From: a virus
Reading direction: 5' to 3' (one strand)
Virus record (IMG/VR): IMGVR_UViG_3300012204_000014
Location: 1-36,908 of that record
DNA: 36,908 nt
Shown in pieces: positions 7,269 to 15,638 of this stretch. The notes below the pieces were generated by a model that was not told the origin of the DNA, searched no databases, and saw nothing but the letters and a program-made list of their open reading frames with translations. Within the stretch, counting starts at the first letter, position 1. Each line of letters opens with the position of its first letter. The position numbers were made by a program, and so were the translations under genes.

Positions 7269-7571
7269 ATGCCACGCACCCCCAAAGCCCCCGTCGAAGT
7301 TATCGAGCAGCCGGCCGAGCAGCCCGCAGAAAAGGCGCGGCCCGTCCTCACCATCCAGTTCGATCTGTACCAGCTCACTGTTGACGATCTGCCGCTCGTG
7401 CATGCGATGCGGCGCGGCCAGGCCAGTGACGAGGCCGTGGTCGAGCTGTTCAATCGTGTGGTTGTCGGCGGCGCGAAAGCGATCCCGTTCCCGGCGCTGC
7501 GCGAGGCCTGCAATGCGTTCTACCGCGCGGTGTTCAATGTCGGCGAGCCGGAGACCCCCTCGGGAAACTAA
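7269..7571 (+). CDS. Tail assembly chaperone, 0-frame product (gpG-like)
   Basis: A 100-residue acidic protein (Pro/Glu-rich start, then a helical domain: LTVDDLPLVHAMRRGQASDE and on) lying between tail tube and tape measure. In siphophages this slot encodes the tail assembly chaperone that keeps the tape measure soluble during tail building. RBS TTAGGAGG is very close to consensus. The last sense codons TCG GGA AAC contain the slippery heptamer G GGA AAC and the stop TAA follows at once, so a share of ribosomes should shift into the -1 frame and make a longer product. Confidence 0.8.
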   Translation: MPRTPKAPVEVIEQPAEQPAEKARPVLTIQFDLYQLTVDDLPLVHAMRRGQASDEAVVELFNRVVVGGAKAIPFPALREACNAFYRAVFNVGEPETPSGN

Positions 7572-7611
7572 CGTTGCGGCTCGTCTCTCACCTTTGGACT
7601 GGCGGGCCGCA
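7562..7611 (+). promoter_or_regulatory. Programmed -1 ribosomal frameshift signal
   Basis: Three standard parts are present. The slippery heptamer G GGA AAC spans 7562-7568 in the right phase of the 0 frame, with the 0-frame stop TAA at 7569-7571. After a 6-base spacer, arms 7575-7585 and 7601-7611 form an 11-bp stem (two G-U pairs) with a 15-base loop. Heptamer, spacer length and stem all fit known -1 signals of siphophage tail chaperones such as lambda G/GT. Confidence 0.85.
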
Positions 7612-7750
7612 GCCGATCGAATACCTCAAGCTGATCTTCTACCGCACCTTCGGCTGGACGCCTGCTGAGCTGCGCTCTGTCCCCCTGCCCGACATCCTCC
7701 AGATCTTGACCTGTATGCAGGTCGAGGCCGATGTGGCCGCGATGCCGTAA
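7568..7750 (+). CDS. -1 frame extension of the tail assembly chaperone (gpGT-like)
   Basis: After a -1 slip on AAC the ribosome reads CTA from 7568 and continues open to TAA at 7748-7750, adding 60 residues (LTLRLVSHLWTGGPQPIEYL and on, with FYRTFGWTPAELRSVP) to the 100-residue 0-frame protein. This frame has no ATG, which is why it is easily missed; TTG 7574 could only start it poorly. In lambda the T domain of gpGT binds tape measure and tube subunits. The extension ends 8 bases before the tape measure start. The Trp/Tyr/Pro-rich helical text is typical for such extensions. Confidence 0.8.
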   Translation, partial: LTLRLVSHLWTGGPQPIEYLKLIFYRTFGWTPAELRSVPLPDILQILTCMQVEADVAAMP

Positions 7751-7758
7751 GGACGCCC

Positions 7759-10347
7759 GTGTCCGACTACCAGCTGAATTTTGTCTTTCTCGGCAAGGAT
7801 GAGGGTGCGGAAGACACCGCGAAGGCGGTGGCGGCCGCGCTCCAGGATTTGGGGGACAAGAGCGAGCAGGCCAAGCCGAAAGCGGACGGCCTGTTTTCGA
7901 AATTCACGATCACCGCCGGCGACGCCGTACACGCGGTGCAGGCGGTCGTTGGCGTGGTTTCGGATGTGGGCCATGCCCTGATCGACGGCAACGCCAAGTT
8001 CGAGCAGTACAACGTCGCCTATACCACGCTCATTAAAAACTCGGATGATTTCAAAGCGGCCAACAGCACGGTCACCGATAGTCTGGAGCTGAACGCGCTG
8101 GCCTCAGATGCGGCCAAGCAGCACATGCAGGAGCTAGCCGACTTTGGCGCGCGCACCCCGTTCGATCTGCCGGGCGTGGTCGAGGCCGATACCGTCCTGC
8201 AAGGCTTCGGCCTGAACAGTTCGGCCGCCGCGGAAAAGTTTGGTTTTGCCGGCAAAGAGATCTTGACCATCGCCGGCGACGTGGCCAGTGGCACCGGCGT
8301 CAACTTCAAAGAGATGGCGCTGACGCTGGGCAAGTTCTCCAGTGGCGCGACCGGCGAAGCGATCTCGCGGATGCAGGAGTTGGGCATCACGAACCGGGAT
8401 GAGCTGTCCAAGCTGGGCCTGGAGTTCTCCAAAGCCGGCCAGCTGATGAGCCCGCTGCCCGAAGCCATGAACACCGTGCTGACGCTCATGAAGCAGAAGT
8501 ACGGCGGCCTGATGGATGCCCAGAGCCAGACGTTCACTGGCATGATGTCCAATCTCGACGATTGGAAGGGCCAGACCATGCGCAGTCTGGGGGAGCCGAT
8601 CTTTGAGGCGCTGAAACCCCAACTGGCCAGCCTGCTCACCTTTTTAGGCAGCGACACGACCAAGCAGGCGATCGCCAGCTTCGCGCACGGCCTGGCCGAC
8701 GGCGTCACGTTCGTGGGCAACCTTGCGAGTGTGCTGCACGACTACGGCATCCCGGCGATGGAAGGCATCGCGTCCGCGACGGCGGCCTATGCGATGGTCA
8801 CGTTGCCCGCGGCGATCCCGGCGGTGCTGACCGCGACGGCGGCCTTCATGGCCCAGGCTGTGGCGGTGGCAGCTGCCGTGGCTCCACTGGCGCTCATAGC
8901 GATTGCGGTGGCGGCGGTCACCAAAGCGTACAGCGACTTCAAGCAGCAGAACGAAGACGCCACCCAGAGCCTGCTGGAGTCGCGCGAGTGGTGGAACAAT
9001 TCGACCCAGGCGCTGCATGACTTCGACGGGGCCTCAGATGCGACCAAGGGCAAGCTGAGCGGGCTGAAGACGGCGGTCGAGGAGAATCGGGCCGAGCTCC
9101 AGCGCGAGATTACCAGCCTGGCCGAGCGGCGCGAGGCTGGCCTGGTCTCGGACGCGCAGTACACGCGCGAGATGGAGACCATCAACCAGCATCGTGTGGC
9201 CGTCACTGCCAGCAGCGAGGCGCTCGCTCGCCAGATGCAGATCGCCAGCGAGACGGACAAATACGACGCGCACGAAGAAGCGCTGCACGCGATGGTCAGC
9301 GCGCAAAACGACTATACCCAGGCGGTGCAGGCCACTGAGAAGGAGCTGGCCGACGCCGACAAGGCGATCGACAAGGTCTACAAGGCCGCCCCCCAGGCCC
9401 TTCAAACCGCCGCCGCGACCACCAACACCTTCCTGGCCCAGCAGGCCGAGCAGCAAGCGACGCACGAGCAGAAGATCGCCGATTTAGAGGCCCAGTTCGC
9501 CGACGCCAAGACCACTAAGGCCAAAGAGGCGGTTCAGGCCAAGATCGATGCCGAAAACACCGGCTACGAACAGTCCTCCACCGCCGCAGCCGCTGCCTAT
9601 GCGCAGGCCGAGGCCGCCCAGCGCGCGCATCTGGGCAAGGAGCTGATCGACTACGTGCAGGCCTTAGCGGTCAAGAACACCGCCTTCCGCGAAAAGTCTG
9701 GTGATTTGACCGATGCGATCGCCAAAGAGTACGGCGTCATCGAGGGCCAGACCACCAGGTCGTTCGGCGCGATGCTGAATACGATCGATGGCTTTGCCAA
9801 TAGCACACAGACTGACGCCTCCTCCGTCGCGCATCATCTGGGCCTTGTCACGGACGCGGCCGCCAACACCCAGCGCACGATGGACAATCTCGCCAAGCAG
9901 TACGCGATCGAGATCAAGGAAGACCTCGACGCGCACCGCATCACGGCTGAAGAGTACGCCCGCGCGCTGGCCGACATCCCCAGACGGGTCGAAACGACGG
10001 TCACGACGCATTATGAGCATACCGGCCAGCGCAGCGAAGACGACCAGAACCCCCGCCACCACCCCGAGGCGCGCGCCAGCGGCGGCCCGGTCAACGCCAG
10101 CACGCCCTACCTGGTCGGCGAGGCTGGCCCCGAGCTGTTTGTGCCCAGAACCAGCGGCGCGATCGTCAGCACGCCGGCATTAGCGGCCGCGCTGGGCGGT
10201 GGGGCCGGCGCGACCTACAACCAGACCTTCCTCACGATCTCCCCCGGCGCGATTGTGATCAACGGCGACAAAGGCCAGGACGTGACCGCGCTGGCCGAGC
10301 TGGTCATCCGCAAGATCACCGACAAGATGACGCTCCGGCGCACCTGA
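7759..10347 (+). CDS. Tape measure protein
   Basis: The longest gene of the window (862 residues), GTG start at 7759 after AAGGAC. It is mostly helical, with a TMP-like N-terminal segment (residues 80-290, AKFEQYNVAYTTLIKN..FGARTPFDLPGVVEADTVLQGFG), a hydrophobic region at about 335-390 that could insert in the host membrane, long coiled coils (about 390-630, Ala/Gln/Glu-rich), and near residue 775 the common tape-measure end motif GGPVNASTPYLVGEAGPELF. It sets tail length and is ejected during infection. The length would suggest a tail of roughly 130 nm by the usual 1.5 angstrom per residue rule. No peptidase or lysozyme domain is seen. Confidence 0.9.
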   Translation: MSDYQLNFVFLGKDEGAEDTAKAVAAALQDLGDKSEQAKPKADGLFSKFTITAGDAVHAVQAVVGVVSDVGHALIDGNAKFEQYNVAYTTLIKNSDDFKAANSTVTDSLELNALASDAAKQHMQELADFGARTPFDLPGVVEADTVLQGFGLNSSAAAEKFGFAGKEILTIAGDVASGTGVNFKEMALTLGKFSSGATGEAISRMQELGITNRDELSKLGLEFSKAGQLMSPLPEAMNTVLTLMKQKYGGLMDAQSQTFTGMMSNLDDWKGQTMRSLGEPIFEALKPQLASLLTFLGSDTTKQAIASFAHGLADGVTFVGNLASVLHDYGIPAMEGIASATAAYAMVTLPAAIPAVLTATAAFMAQAVAVAAAVAPLALIAIAVAAVTKAYSDFKQQNEDATQSLLESREWWNNSTQALHDFDGASDATKGKLSGLKTAVEENRAELQREITSLAERREAGLVSDAQYTREMETINQHRVAVTASSEALARQMQIASETDKYDAHEEALHAMVSAQNDYTQAVQATEKELADADKAIDKVYKAAPQALQTAAATTNTFLAQQAEQQATHEQKIADLEAQFADAKTTKAKEAVQAKIDAENTGYEQSSTAAAAAYAQAEAAQRAHLGKELIDYVQALAVKNTAFREKSGDLTDAIAKEYGVIEGQTTRSFGAMLNTIDGFANSTQTDASSVAHHLGLVTDAAANTQRTMDNLAKQYAIEIKEDLDAHRITAEEYARALADIPRRVETTVTTHYEHTGQRSEDDQNPRHHPEARASGGPVNASTPYLVGEAGPELFVPRTSGAIVSTPALAAALGGGAGATYNQTFLTISPGAIVINGDKGQDVTALAELVIRKITDKMTLRRT

Positions 10348-10371
10348 TTGCGTCTCGTCAAGGAATAACAC

Positions 10372-11757
10372 ATGGCCTCCGACTACCGCATCATCGCCAA
10401 CGGCACGACGATCTATCTCAATAATTCAAATGGCGTGCCCACCTCGGGCGGCTCGGCCCAAGGGCCCAGTACGACGCCATGGATGCTTCGCTCGCCTGAG
10501 TGGACAGTGCATGCGAGCGTGCCCGAAACGCTGTTCACGGGCGGGCCGCCATTCCGCAACGGGAGCAGCCCGGTCAGCGCGGCCTACCCGAACGTGACCG
10601 AGACGATCCCGCTCGTGCTGAACGGCGGCACACACGACACGCTTGTCGCACGCCTCCAGCAACTTCGCCAGCTGACTCGCATGACGCCCGTGTTCTCGCA
10701 ACCCATACTGTACGCGCAGCCGAGTGGTGCGACCAACCCAGTCTATTTTGAGATCCTCGCCGTGTCTTGCCAGGAGCGCGCGGCCGATGGTGGGGAGTCG
10801 CCAGGCGAGGGGGCAACGTTCATCCACGTGGATCTCACCATCACCCACAGCGCATTGGGTGGGGTGCTGAGCGCGGGCGAAACCTTGTTGAACGCCGTGG
10901 CGTACACAAACACCGGCACCGGGACGCCCGACAACATAGCGCCGTATAACACAGGGTCGGGCGACCTGATCTACGAGGGAGGGCCACTCAATATCAAGAT
11001 CGCATCGGTCAGCGACTTTCCCGATCGTTTCATCCTGGCGAGTGTGCTCAATCGCGCCTATGATGTCACGGCTGGATTGCCGGGCACGTATGCCACGAGC
11101 AGCACAACGGGGGCATTCGCGACCGTCTCATCCTTTACAACGACCGCGTTCTATACCCGGCCACGACTCAAACTCCGTATCTTGATGCGGTTCAGCGCGG
11201 TCTCTGCAAACGCACAAGTACGGCTCGGTTGGCAACTCACCGGCGGAAGTCCAATCTCGTTCCCGACCGATTGGATCACGCCGCCCGCGTCCGCGTGTCT
11301 CGTGGACGCCGGAATCGGCCCCGTTCCTGATGTCGGCCACGCCAGCCGGCAGGCCGGTCTCATCACCTTTCCGTATCTGTATATCCGATCGACCAACGGC
11401 GCGAGTGCATCAGTCACGCTCAGTTATTTCGAGTATCTCCTCTATTATGATTTTTGCACACTCCAACTCAGCAGCCAGATGACGCATACGCCAGCTGGCG
11501 ACTATGTGCTGCTGGACAGTTTCGCGGAAACATTTGGCGCGGTCGCGTTGCCGCATACGACGCCGAGCGCGGCCATTTACACCTCGACGGATAACCCCGG
11601 GTCGACCGCGATCATTCGCGGACGCATCCCGCGCTACTTCAGCGGCGCGTCGCTCTACGCGGCGTGGGCTGGCCTGGGGGTGCATTCGACGACCGCGACG
11701 GCAACCATCACCGCGACACACGCGCCCTTGTACCAAACACTGCGGGGAGGTGGATAA
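10372..11757 (+). CDS. Distal tail protein (Dit-like)
   Basis: A 461-residue beta-rich protein right after the tape measure, the normal place of the distal tail (Dit) protein. The N-terminal 160 residues (ETIPLVLNGGTHDTLVARLQQLRQLTRM, then a FEILAVSCQ strand) resemble the ring-forming domain of Dit proteins, with the typical helix-containing segment after a two-strand belt. The remaining 300 residues look like added carbohydrate-binding or galectin-like beta domains, which would make it an evolved Dit that can contact the cell surface. RBS CAAGGA. It overlaps the next ATG (TAATG). Confidence 0.6.
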   Translation: MASDYRIIANGTTIYLNNSNGVPTSGGSAQGPSTTPWMLRSPEWTVHASVPETLFTGGPPFRNGSSPVSAAYPNVTETIPLVLNGGTHDTLVARLQQLRQLTRMTPVFSQPILYAQPSGATNPVYFEILAVSCQERAADGGESPGEGATFIHVDLTITHSALGGVLSAGETLLNAVAYTNTGTGTPDNIAPYNTGSGDLIYEGGPLNIKIASVSDFPDRFILASVLNRAYDVTAGLPGTYATSSTTGAFATVSSFTTTAFYTRPRLKLRILMRFSAVSANAQVRLGWQLTGGSPISFPTDWITPPASACLVDAGIGPVPDVGHASRQAGLITFPYLYIRSTNGASASVTLSYFEYLLYYDFCTLQLSSQMTHTPAGDYVLLDSFAETFGAVALPHTTPSAAIYTSTDNPGSTAIIRGRIPRYFSGASLYAAWAGLGVHSTTATATITATHAPLYQTLRGGG

Positions 11758-12920
11758 TGCCGATACCGCTTAATCTGAATGTCTACGAGCGTGGGAATGC
11801 CGGCGTGCTGACAAGCAGCTTTGTGACCGACCTGGGAGAAAGCGCCGACAGCTACACCCACACGATCTCCGATCGGTTCGGCTTCGAGAGCTGCCGGATC
11901 CCGTTCACCTGCACGCTCGACGAGGCGATCGACTGGCTCCAAAACGGCCTCATGCGCAGCCTCATCGTCAGCAGCCCGGACGCGGAAACCGTGTGGGAAG
12001 GCTTTTTGGAGACCATCACCGTCACGATCGGGCAAAAGAAGGCCAGCCTCAGCCTGCGCGGCATGGCGAATTTCGTCCACTTTTTGTGGACGACGATCCA
12101 GGGCGGGCCGGGCGGCACGACGGCGACCGCGACGACGGCCAGTCTGCTCTCGCAGGCGCTCTACGGGCGCAAGGACTATCTTGGCAGTTTGCCGAAAGTG
12201 ACAAGCACGCAGGTGCTGAACGCGCTCGCCAAAACGCTCGCCACGCTCTGCCTGCCGCGATCGGCGGAGGCGAGTGCGGCCGCGACGGGAGAAATCGGCG
12301 ACATTGCAATCGAGCTAACGTTCGCTGGCTGGTACGCGACGCTCGACTGGAATATTGTCAGTAACAGCAGTACGACGAACACGATCACGAATACGCAGCT
12401 GACGGCCACCTGGCTGCCATCGGTTGCCAGCATCAACGCGTTTCTCAGCACCGACATGAGCGGCATCGCCTACACCGGACCGCTGATGCCCGAGTATGTC
12501 GCGCACTACTCGACCTATAAGCAAGTGATTGAGAAGCTGCTTGGCGTGGGCGACGCGAGCAACAACACGCTGGCCTACGGCGTGTACGAGGATCGGATGT
12601 TTCGCGCGGTCACATCGGCGGCGGCCACGCCAGCGACCATTACCTACCAGGAAGATGCGAGCAGCGGCCAGATCTTGGATGCATACGGCGCCGTGGTCGC
12701 GCCGTGGGACGTGCGGCCGAACGCCATGAGCCAGGTGATCCAGTTGCTCGATGTCGGGCCACCTCTCGGCGCTATTGACGCTGCAGCGCGCAAGTACGTC
12801 GGGCGGGTGACCTGTAGCATCACGCGCGACTCGGTCGGCTGTACCCTGGAGCCGAGCGGCGCGGGCGGGCTGGACGCGCTGCTGAGCGCGTTCCCAGCGG
12901 CCTACTGGAGGAATACGTAG
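11757..12920 (+). CDS. Tail tip / hub protein (gp27-like, tail-associated)
   Basis: A 387-residue protein; ATG 11757 in a TAATG junction with the Dit-like gene is favoured over an upstream ATG. Text such as FGFESCRIPFTCTLDEAIDWLQNGL, VWEGFLETITVTIGQKKASLSLRGMANFV and YSTYKQVIEKLLGVGDASN resembles tail-hub proteins (gp27/Tal-like N-terminal region), with paired beta barrels. It lacks the long C-terminal fibre or peptidase region of full Tal proteins. Together with the Dit-like protein it would form the tail tip. Overlap TAGTG joins it with the next gene. Confidence 0.55.
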   Translation: MPIPLNLNVYERGNAGVLTSSFVTDLGESADSYTHTISDRFGFESCRIPFTCTLDEAIDWLQNGLMRSLIVSSPDAETVWEGFLETITVTIGQKKASLSLRGMANFVHFLWTTIQGGPGGTTATATTASLLSQALYGRKDYLGSLPKVTSTQVLNALAKTLATLCLPRSAEASAAATGEIGDIAIELTFAGWYATLDWNIVSNSSTTNTITNTQLTATWLPSVASINAFLSTDMSGIAYTGPLMPEYVAHYSTYKQVIEKLLGVGDASNNTLAYGVYEDRMFRAVTSAAATPATITYQEDASSGQILDAYGAVVAPWDVRPNAMSQVIQLLDVGPPLGAIDAAARKYVGRVTCSITRDSVGCTLEPSGAGGLDALLSAFPAAYWRNT

Positions 12921-13345
12921 TGGATTACTCCGACATGGCACGGCTGCTCTATCCGGCGCTGGAGCCACATATTCTGACGAACATGCCCATCTACCTTCCG
13001 TGGGCACAACGCGGCCTCAACCCCCAGGCCGCGACGGGTATATGGGGAGATCAGGGTCAACCATGGGCTGTGCAGATACTGGCTTTCTATTGCAGCGTTT
13101 ATGTCGTAGGACCCAATTCAGGAATCAACTACTGGACAGTTTCGTTAACGGATCAGGGACTAGGTGTCATCGCATCGTTTAACACATCAGCCATCGCCGC
13201 AGGTACCTGGACGCGGTTCGCCGTCACGAGTGGTATTGCCCAACCAGGGAGCACGAACAGAATAAATCTCGTCAACCTGGTCACGACGGGAGCGCCTGGC
13301 GCAATTTATGTTGTACCTGCCGTGGCGCTGCTGATAACAGGATAG
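12920..13345 (+). CDS. Putative tail tip/receptor-contact protein
   Basis: A 141-residue protein starting at GTG 12920 that overlaps the previous TAG. It has a Trp/Tyr-rich beta pattern (WAQRGLNPQAAT, GINYWTVSLTDQGLGVIASF, WTRFAVTSGIAQPGS) like a small carbohydrate-binding or receptor-contact domain. The DNA is visibly more AT-rich than the flanking genes, often seen for host-range genes that are swapped between phages. It is the last tail gene before a secreted protein and the terminator. No named family. Confidence 0.5.
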   Translation: MDYSDMARLLYPALEPHILTNMPIYLPWAQRGLNPQAATGIWGDQGQPWAVQILAFYCSVYVVGPNSGINYWTVSLTDQGLGVIASFNTSAIAAGTWTRFAVTSGIAQPGSTNRINLVNLVTTGAPGAIYVVPAVALLITG

Positions 13346-13353
13346 GAGCATCC

Positions 13354-13704
13354 ATGCGCCACATCCTGCTCGTCGTGCTCCTGCTCGCACTGTCCACCCC
13401 CGCCCGCGCGGACGCACCAGATCCGCACCTCACCGCACAGTGGGACTCTGCCACGTCGGCCACGATCCAGTGGACACAGACCGCGCGCGGGTGCCTGGAG
13501 CGGCAGCCGAAGGAAGGCGCGGCGGTGTTCATCGGCTGCTACGAGCGCTTGAATGCGACGATCATCGTGACGCTGGGGCACGTCGGGCCGCTCTCGGGCG
13601 ATCTGCGGCCGACGGCGGGCGATGTCTATAAATTAACCATAAATGGGCAGGTATTTAGTGCTCCATTGATCGGCAGGCCGGTGTATCTCCCTCTCTTTCT
13701 GTAG
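13354..13704 (+). CDS. Secreted protein with signal peptide, beta domain
   Basis: A 116-residue protein with a clear Sec signal peptide (MRHILLVVLLLALSTPARADA, cut probably after ARA at about residue 19) and a mature part of about 95 residues with two Cys (GCLERQ, IGCYER) that could form a disulfide. It ends the rightward late operon just before the terminator. A virion protein would not need a signal peptide, so it may act on the outside of the infected or lysogenised cell, for example in exclusion or lysis. The last 80 bases are more AT-rich. Function unknown. Confidence 0.55.
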   Translation: MRHILLVVLLLALSTPARADAPDPHLTAQWDSATSATIQWTQTARGCLERQPKEGAAVFIGCYERLNATIIVTLGHVGPLSGDLRPTAGDVYKLTINGQVFSAPLIGRPVYLPLFL

Positions 13705-13714
13705 CTACGAATCA

Positions 13715-13747
13715 AAACACCCCGATCCGTAACGGATCGGGGTGTTT
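13715..13747. terminator. Perfect bidirectional rho-independent terminator
   Basis: Arms 13715-13729 and 13733-13747 form a perfect 15-bp stem with a 3-base TAA loop. The A-run at one end and T-run at the other mean it works on both strands. It separates the rightward structural operon from the leftward early operon, which converge here. Confidence 0.95.
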
Positions 13748-13759
13748 GTCGTTGGCGGG

Positions 13760-14563
13760 TCACTCGGTTGCGCTCCCATTGCGAGTTGCCACCCGCAACC
13801 GTTTGCTCATGGCCTGGCGCGTGATGCCGTGCGCGTTTGCGGCGGCCTGAATGCTCGGGTATTCCACCCCGTCATAGACGATCGGGGTACGCGTGGTTGC
13901 GGTCGCGCTCGCGCTTAGCGCGGTTGCGGTTGCGGTTGCGCGAATCGCCCGCAACGCGGCCCGCTGGCGATCGCGCTCCAGAACGACTGCGGCCTGCTGC
14001 TTTTCGGCCTCGATCTGGATCTGGCTCAGCTTCCACGCGCGATCGATGTCGAGCTGCTGCGCATCCTTCCGGCGCTGGAGTTCGTCCTGGTAGCGCTGCT
14101 CTTCTTCAGCGCGCCGGGTCTCCCGATCGGCGGCCGCCCGCCGCTCTGCTTGGAGCGCGTCCATCCCCGCGCGGTGGAGCATCGCGCTACAGATCGTGAC
14201 CGCGCCGATAGATCCGATATGCACGATGGTCAGCAGCACGGCGGCCCACGGCGCCGGCGCGTCGGGGATAAGATGGAAGCCGCGAAAGCCCCACAGGCTG
14301 CCATACAATACGACCAGTGCGACCGCGCTGACGTTCAGCGCGCCCGCCCAGCGGGTCCGGACGCCTGCGCCTGAGATGAGCCCGCGCAGGTACGCCCACT
14401 CGGCGCCGACTGCCAGCAGAATGTTGTACGGGTACGGCACGATCGTGGCCGCCTCGGCCGCGACGATCGCCACGCTGGCGGAGCTGATCAGCAGCTGGTG
14501 CGGCTGGCCGAGCGCCAGGTCGAACGGCTCGCGCACAAAGGCGCGGAAGGTGGTTGTGGTCAT
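13760..14563 (-). CDS. Membrane protein with coiled coil and C-terminal DNA-binding-like motif
   Basis: A 267-residue protein: four hydrophobic segments at about residues 25-130 (ASVAIVAAEAATIVPYPYN, LNVSAVALVVLYGSLWGF, WAAVLLTIVHIGSIGAVTIC), a long charged coiled coil (140-205), then VYDGVEYPSIQAAANAHGI and TRQAMSKRLR at about 230-260, a NUMOD1-like helix-turn-helix. Topology resembles the actinobacterial DUF2637/Spd-type proteins of mobile elements. It would hold a DNA-binding domain at the inner membrane face. Start overlaps the stop of 14560 by ATGA. It is the last gene of the leftward operon. The domain parts are seen; the joint function is inference. Confidence 0.6.
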   Translation of the reverse strand: MTTTTFRAFVREPFDLALGQPHQLLISSASVAIVAAEAATIVPYPYNILLAVGAEWAYLRGLISGAGVRTRWAGALNVSAVALVVLYGSLWGFRGFHLIPDAPAPWAAVLLTIVHIGSIGAVTICSAMLHRAGMDALQAERRAAADRETRRAEEEQRYQDELQRRKDAQQLDIDRAWKLSQIQIEAEKQQAAVVLERDRQRAALRAIRATATATALSASATATTRTPIVYDGVEYPSIQAAANAHGITRQAMSKRLRVATRNGSATE

Positions 14564-14886
14564 TTCAGCCCCCCGATCGGGTGCGCGGCCCGGTACGCAG
14601 CGGCCGCTGCCTGCATGGCGCTGGCGCGGCTGGCCAGTTCGGCCACCACGGCCGCGCTATCGCCATCGCACGACCAGGCCGAGACCATCCCGAAGGGATA
14701 GCCGATCGGATCTTCGATCTGCTGCCGAAGCCGCGCCGGCGCGGTCTCCCAGGTGCATTCTTGCTGCGCTGGTGAGCTGGACACGATCGCGATCCGCGTC
14801 CGGTAGACCGGCTCTGGCGCGGCGGGCACGGGCGCGAATGAGACGAGCGGCAGCGCCAGCAGCAGCGCGATAACTCTTCTGATCAT
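14560..14886 (-). CDS. Small secreted or periplasm-facing protein
   Basis: A 108-residue protein with an N-terminal signal peptide (MIRRVIALLLALPLVSFAPV, probable cleavage near residue 20-22) and a mature part with two Cys (QECTWET, WSCDGDS). ATG 14886 overlaps the stop of the upstream gene (ATGA) and its own stop overlaps the next ATG. The mature part ends with a helix. No family is recognised. Its position between two membrane proteins suggests it works with them outside the membrane. Confidence 0.55.
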   Translation of the reverse strand: MIRRVIALLLALPLVSFAPVPAAPEPVYRTRIAIVSSSPAQQECTWETAPARLRQQIEDPIGYPFGMVSAWSCDGDSAAVVAELASRASAMQAAAAAYRAAHPIGGLK

Positions 14887-15638
14887 GGAGTCCTCCGTAT
14901 CGGCTGTGGCGACGGCGTGCCGACGATGCCGATGTTGCCGCCGTAGGTTGCGACCCACTGCCGCGCGGCGGCGACGCGCAGCTGATCAGGCTCCATCCAA
15001 TCGCAAACGGTAACGGTCTGCTCGCCCGTGCCGGCCGTCAGACACGGCGGCTGCGGTTCGGGTGTCGGAGGCGGCGCGACCACCGCAGGGACTGCCTGCG
15101 GGGCCACACGGCGGGGCGCCAGATCGGGGCCGACGATCGGGAGATCGGGCGCATCGCTCGCGCGCAGCCAGATGCGGCCGCTGCCGGCAACATCGGCCTG
15201 GATCCACTCATCGCCGTAATGCGCGGTGGGGGTGATCGCGCGGGTACTCTCGATCGCGCCCAGCGGCTCACCATTCGGCGCGGCGAACGCGATCAGCAGC
15301 CGCCCAGCACGCGCGGGGGGCGCGGGGGGCGCGGCGGGGAGCGGGGATGGGCCTCTCGTGCCATCCCCGCGATCGGGGGGCGCGGCGGGGGGTGTGGCGG
15401 GGACAGCGGGGACACGAGCGGGGACGAAAGCGAGATAGACCACCAGGGCGATCAGCAACAAGCCGAGCACGGCGATCGTGGCCAACTCGGCAACGGTCGG
15501 CGGGCTGCGGTGGATGGTCTGGTCAGCCGGCGGCGCGATGGGGGGCAATAGATCGGCCAGGCTGCGCGGCTCCCCAGAAGGCGCTTTGACGAAGCCGCGC
15601 GCATCGCGATCGGCCTCAGTGAATTGAATCGAGGCCAT
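14883..15638 (-). CDS. Single-pass membrane protein with extracytoplasmic SH3-like domain
   Basis: A 251-residue protein starting at ATG 15638 in a TGATG overlap. Residues 1-45 are charged and cytoplasmic, one TM helix lies at about residues 52-75 (ATIAVLGLLLIALVVYLAFV), then a Pro/Ala-rich linker, then a domain reading AHYGDEWIQADVAGSGRIWL that looks like a bacterial SH3 (SH3_3) unit, a second Pro-rich linker, and a C-terminal part with two Cys. SH3_3 domains bind cell wall peptides. It may be anchored in the membrane and reach the wall. The domain call is by eye. Confidence 0.5.
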   Translation of the reverse strand: MASIQFTEADRDARGFVKAPSGEPRSLADLLPPIAPPADQTIHRSPPTVAELATIAVLGLLLIALVVYLAFVPARVPAVPATPPAAPPDRGDGTRGPSPLPAAPPAPPARAGRLLIAFAAPNGEPLGAIESTRAITPTAHYGDEWIQADVAGSGRIWLRASDAPDLPIVGPDLAPRRVAPQAVPAVVAPPPTPEPQPPCLTAGTGEQTVTVCDWMEPDQLRVAAARQWVATYGGNIGIVGTPSPQPIRRTP

